A DNA stretch of 64,000 bases, from positions 38,379,612-38,443,611 of the forward strand of contig NC_031502.1 of NCBI RefSeq assembly GCF_000237925.1. The letters run 5' to 3'. Both the position numbers and the translations under genes were made by a program. This stretch comes from Schistosoma mansoni (taxonomy: Eukaryota; Platyhelminthes; Trematoda; Strigeidida; Schistosomatidae). Below the pieces are notes generated by a model. It saw only the letters and a program-made list of their open reading frames with translations. It was not told where the DNA came from and searched no databases. This document shows positions 62,949 through 64,000 of this stretch, in pieces. Numbering within the stretch: position 1 is the first letter of the stretch; each line of letters starts with the position of its first letter.

Positions 62949-63064
62949 ATAGTGGCTAGCAGTGGAATCAAGGACGCGCGTTTCGTACTATTTAAGACTC
63001 GTCAGCTGAATGTACTTGCATCTCAGAGTCGATGTTCACTCTGGGACTCGAGCCCAGTGCCTTG
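62949..63064 (-). mobile_element. S-alpha repeat, ribozyme half fused to repeat A
   Basis: Minus strand: B box region GGGCTCGAGTCCCAGAGTGA, then CTGACGA (63005-62999), stem II GTCTTAAATAGTAC (62998-62985), GAAAC (62984-62980), GCGC, GTC (62975-62973), then CTTGATTCCACTGCTAGCC. The tRNA-like head is cut at about 63064, where repeat A begins. Confidence 0.78.
62955..63018 (-). ncRNA. Hammerhead ribozyme candidate (S-alpha)
   Basis: The core CTGACGA...GAAAC...GTC fits the CTGANGA consensus. This is the only S-alpha copy in the window with all required core bases. Stem II has a C-U mismatch and a wobble pair, so activity may be weak. Stem I would use CATTCAG and CTTGATT-type pairing as in other copies. 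Confidence 0.55.
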
Positions 63065-63405
63065 TGCAGTGGAGCATCGTGAGGAGATGCAGTCCCATGG
63101 TAGCCGGTGATCAACGACTAATGCATACGCCATTTGTTCCCTCACGATACTGGAGCCCATGTGCACCATTGGTTTGGAAACAGGGTTTTCCAACTCCCCT
63201 AGATGGACTTTCCGGGTCCACCAACCCGGTTAAAGTACCGGATATTCGCTTTTTGTCCGCTCAATTTCGTAAAGAACAGTAATGCTACGAGAAGGCAGTG
63301 AGTAGGACTTCCCTGGTAGAGGCTATATACGCGTGGCCATGTGGGAGCATTTCGAGAGGGAGGGCGGACTCTTCCCACTCTCGGCCGTACCAGGGCATTT
63401 TGGGG
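63064..63405 (-). repeat. Dispersed repeat A, 5' portion joined to S-alpha
   Basis: CAGTGGAGCATCGTGAGGAG to GTACCAGGGCATTTTGGGGC as in the full copies; the left third is replaced by the S-alpha repeat at 62949-63064. The join falls at a short shared AAGGCA.TGG on the minus strand. Confidence 0.78.
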
Positions 63406-64000
63406 CGAAATATAATCATTAAATTGTACACTTTGTTTTATAAAGATTCTCAAAGGGGAGAAAAAAATGTTAAATATCTTTAATTAATTGAGCAATAAAT
63501 AACTCTGTTTTGATCTATGTTGTTATCTACCTCCATTAAAAATTGGCAATGAAAAGTAAAATAATGAAGCTGAACAGAATACATTAAATTTATAACGTTT
63601 CCAGCATTTCTCTGCTTGTTACTTTTAATTCCAGCTGTTTCCATCAGTTAACGTCACAAAACATACTTGAGGTATAGTATGTGTTTCAGTAATAGATGAA
63701 CATCGTATATTCCTTTGTAAAGTTTGAGGAAGATATGGATTTTAAAAAGATTGTAGTATAATTACAAGTTTATTTATAATGTATTTTATCAAAATAATGC
63801 ATACGAAGAAAGAAATTTGATAATTATTTAATTAAATATTTTTATTTGACTTATATCTTAAGAAGTGTATAACACAAATGACTTTAATGTTGATCACATT
63901 GGTGCTAAACGCGAATCATGCAATAGTGTATAAATACAATGTTTCTTTCAAGTCACATAGCTCTTATATGCATAAAATGTTTCCTATTGTTAAATAATAC
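63406..64000. other. AT-rich end of window; nothing seen
   Basis: No open frame, repeat or RNA recognised. Confidence 0.6.

Overview
The window looks like nuclear DNA of a blood fluke (Schistosoma). The base composition is AT-rich, host genes have small exons in long introns, and there are several copies of the tRNA-headed, hammerhead-ribozyme-bearing S-alpha type repeat (known from Schistosoma mansoni and relatives), plus CR1/jockey-like and RTE-like LINEs and Penelope-like elements. One 200-base run of N (37404-37603) marks an assembly gap. Species cannot be fixed from the sequence alone.

Layout. 1-8088 (+): the last four exons of a Munc13-4/BAIAP3-like C2-domain protein; earlier exons lie to the left of the window. 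8089-12543: short convergent intergenic stretch rich in repeats. 12544-23998 (-): a complete nine-exon PANK4 gene (pantothenate-kinase domain fused to a DUF89 phosphatase), about 841 residues when spliced; its introns carry SINE, Penelope and RTE fragments. 24000-26300: unassigned upstream DNA. 26310-46100: a retroelement graveyard. A plus-strand CR1-like LINE is split inside its reverse transcriptase by a minus-strand LINE, whose 3' part is in turn split by a 0.75-kb inverted-repeat element containing telomere-like repeats. Next come a Penelope-like element split by a composite block, the N gap, and weaker LINE/PLE remnants. 49199-50965 (+): an intronless ceramide glucosyltransferase (UGCG) gene of 588 residues. 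50966-64000: gene-poor, with two copies of a second hammerhead SINE family near 56 kb and a chimeric repeat at 62.9-63.4 kb.

The three host genes act in different pathways: vesicle priming/exocytosis, coenzyme A metabolism, and the first step of glycosphingolipid synthesis (glucosylceramide is the base of the schistosome GalNAc-Glc-ceramide core). I see no operon logic linking them.

The points most worth a second look are: (i) the schistosome PANK4 kinase half keeps the two catalytic positions whose loss made human PANK4 a pseudokinase; (ii) two different hammerhead-ribozyme repeat families each have a fold-back copy whose loop is the ribozyme core strand; (iii) a repeat monomer that starts at the ribozyme cleavage position; (iv) a 1.87-kb block edged by outward-facing SINEs and near-identical 15-bp direct repeats that contains an exon-like segment; and (v) a small inverted-repeat element with internal telomere-like sequence.
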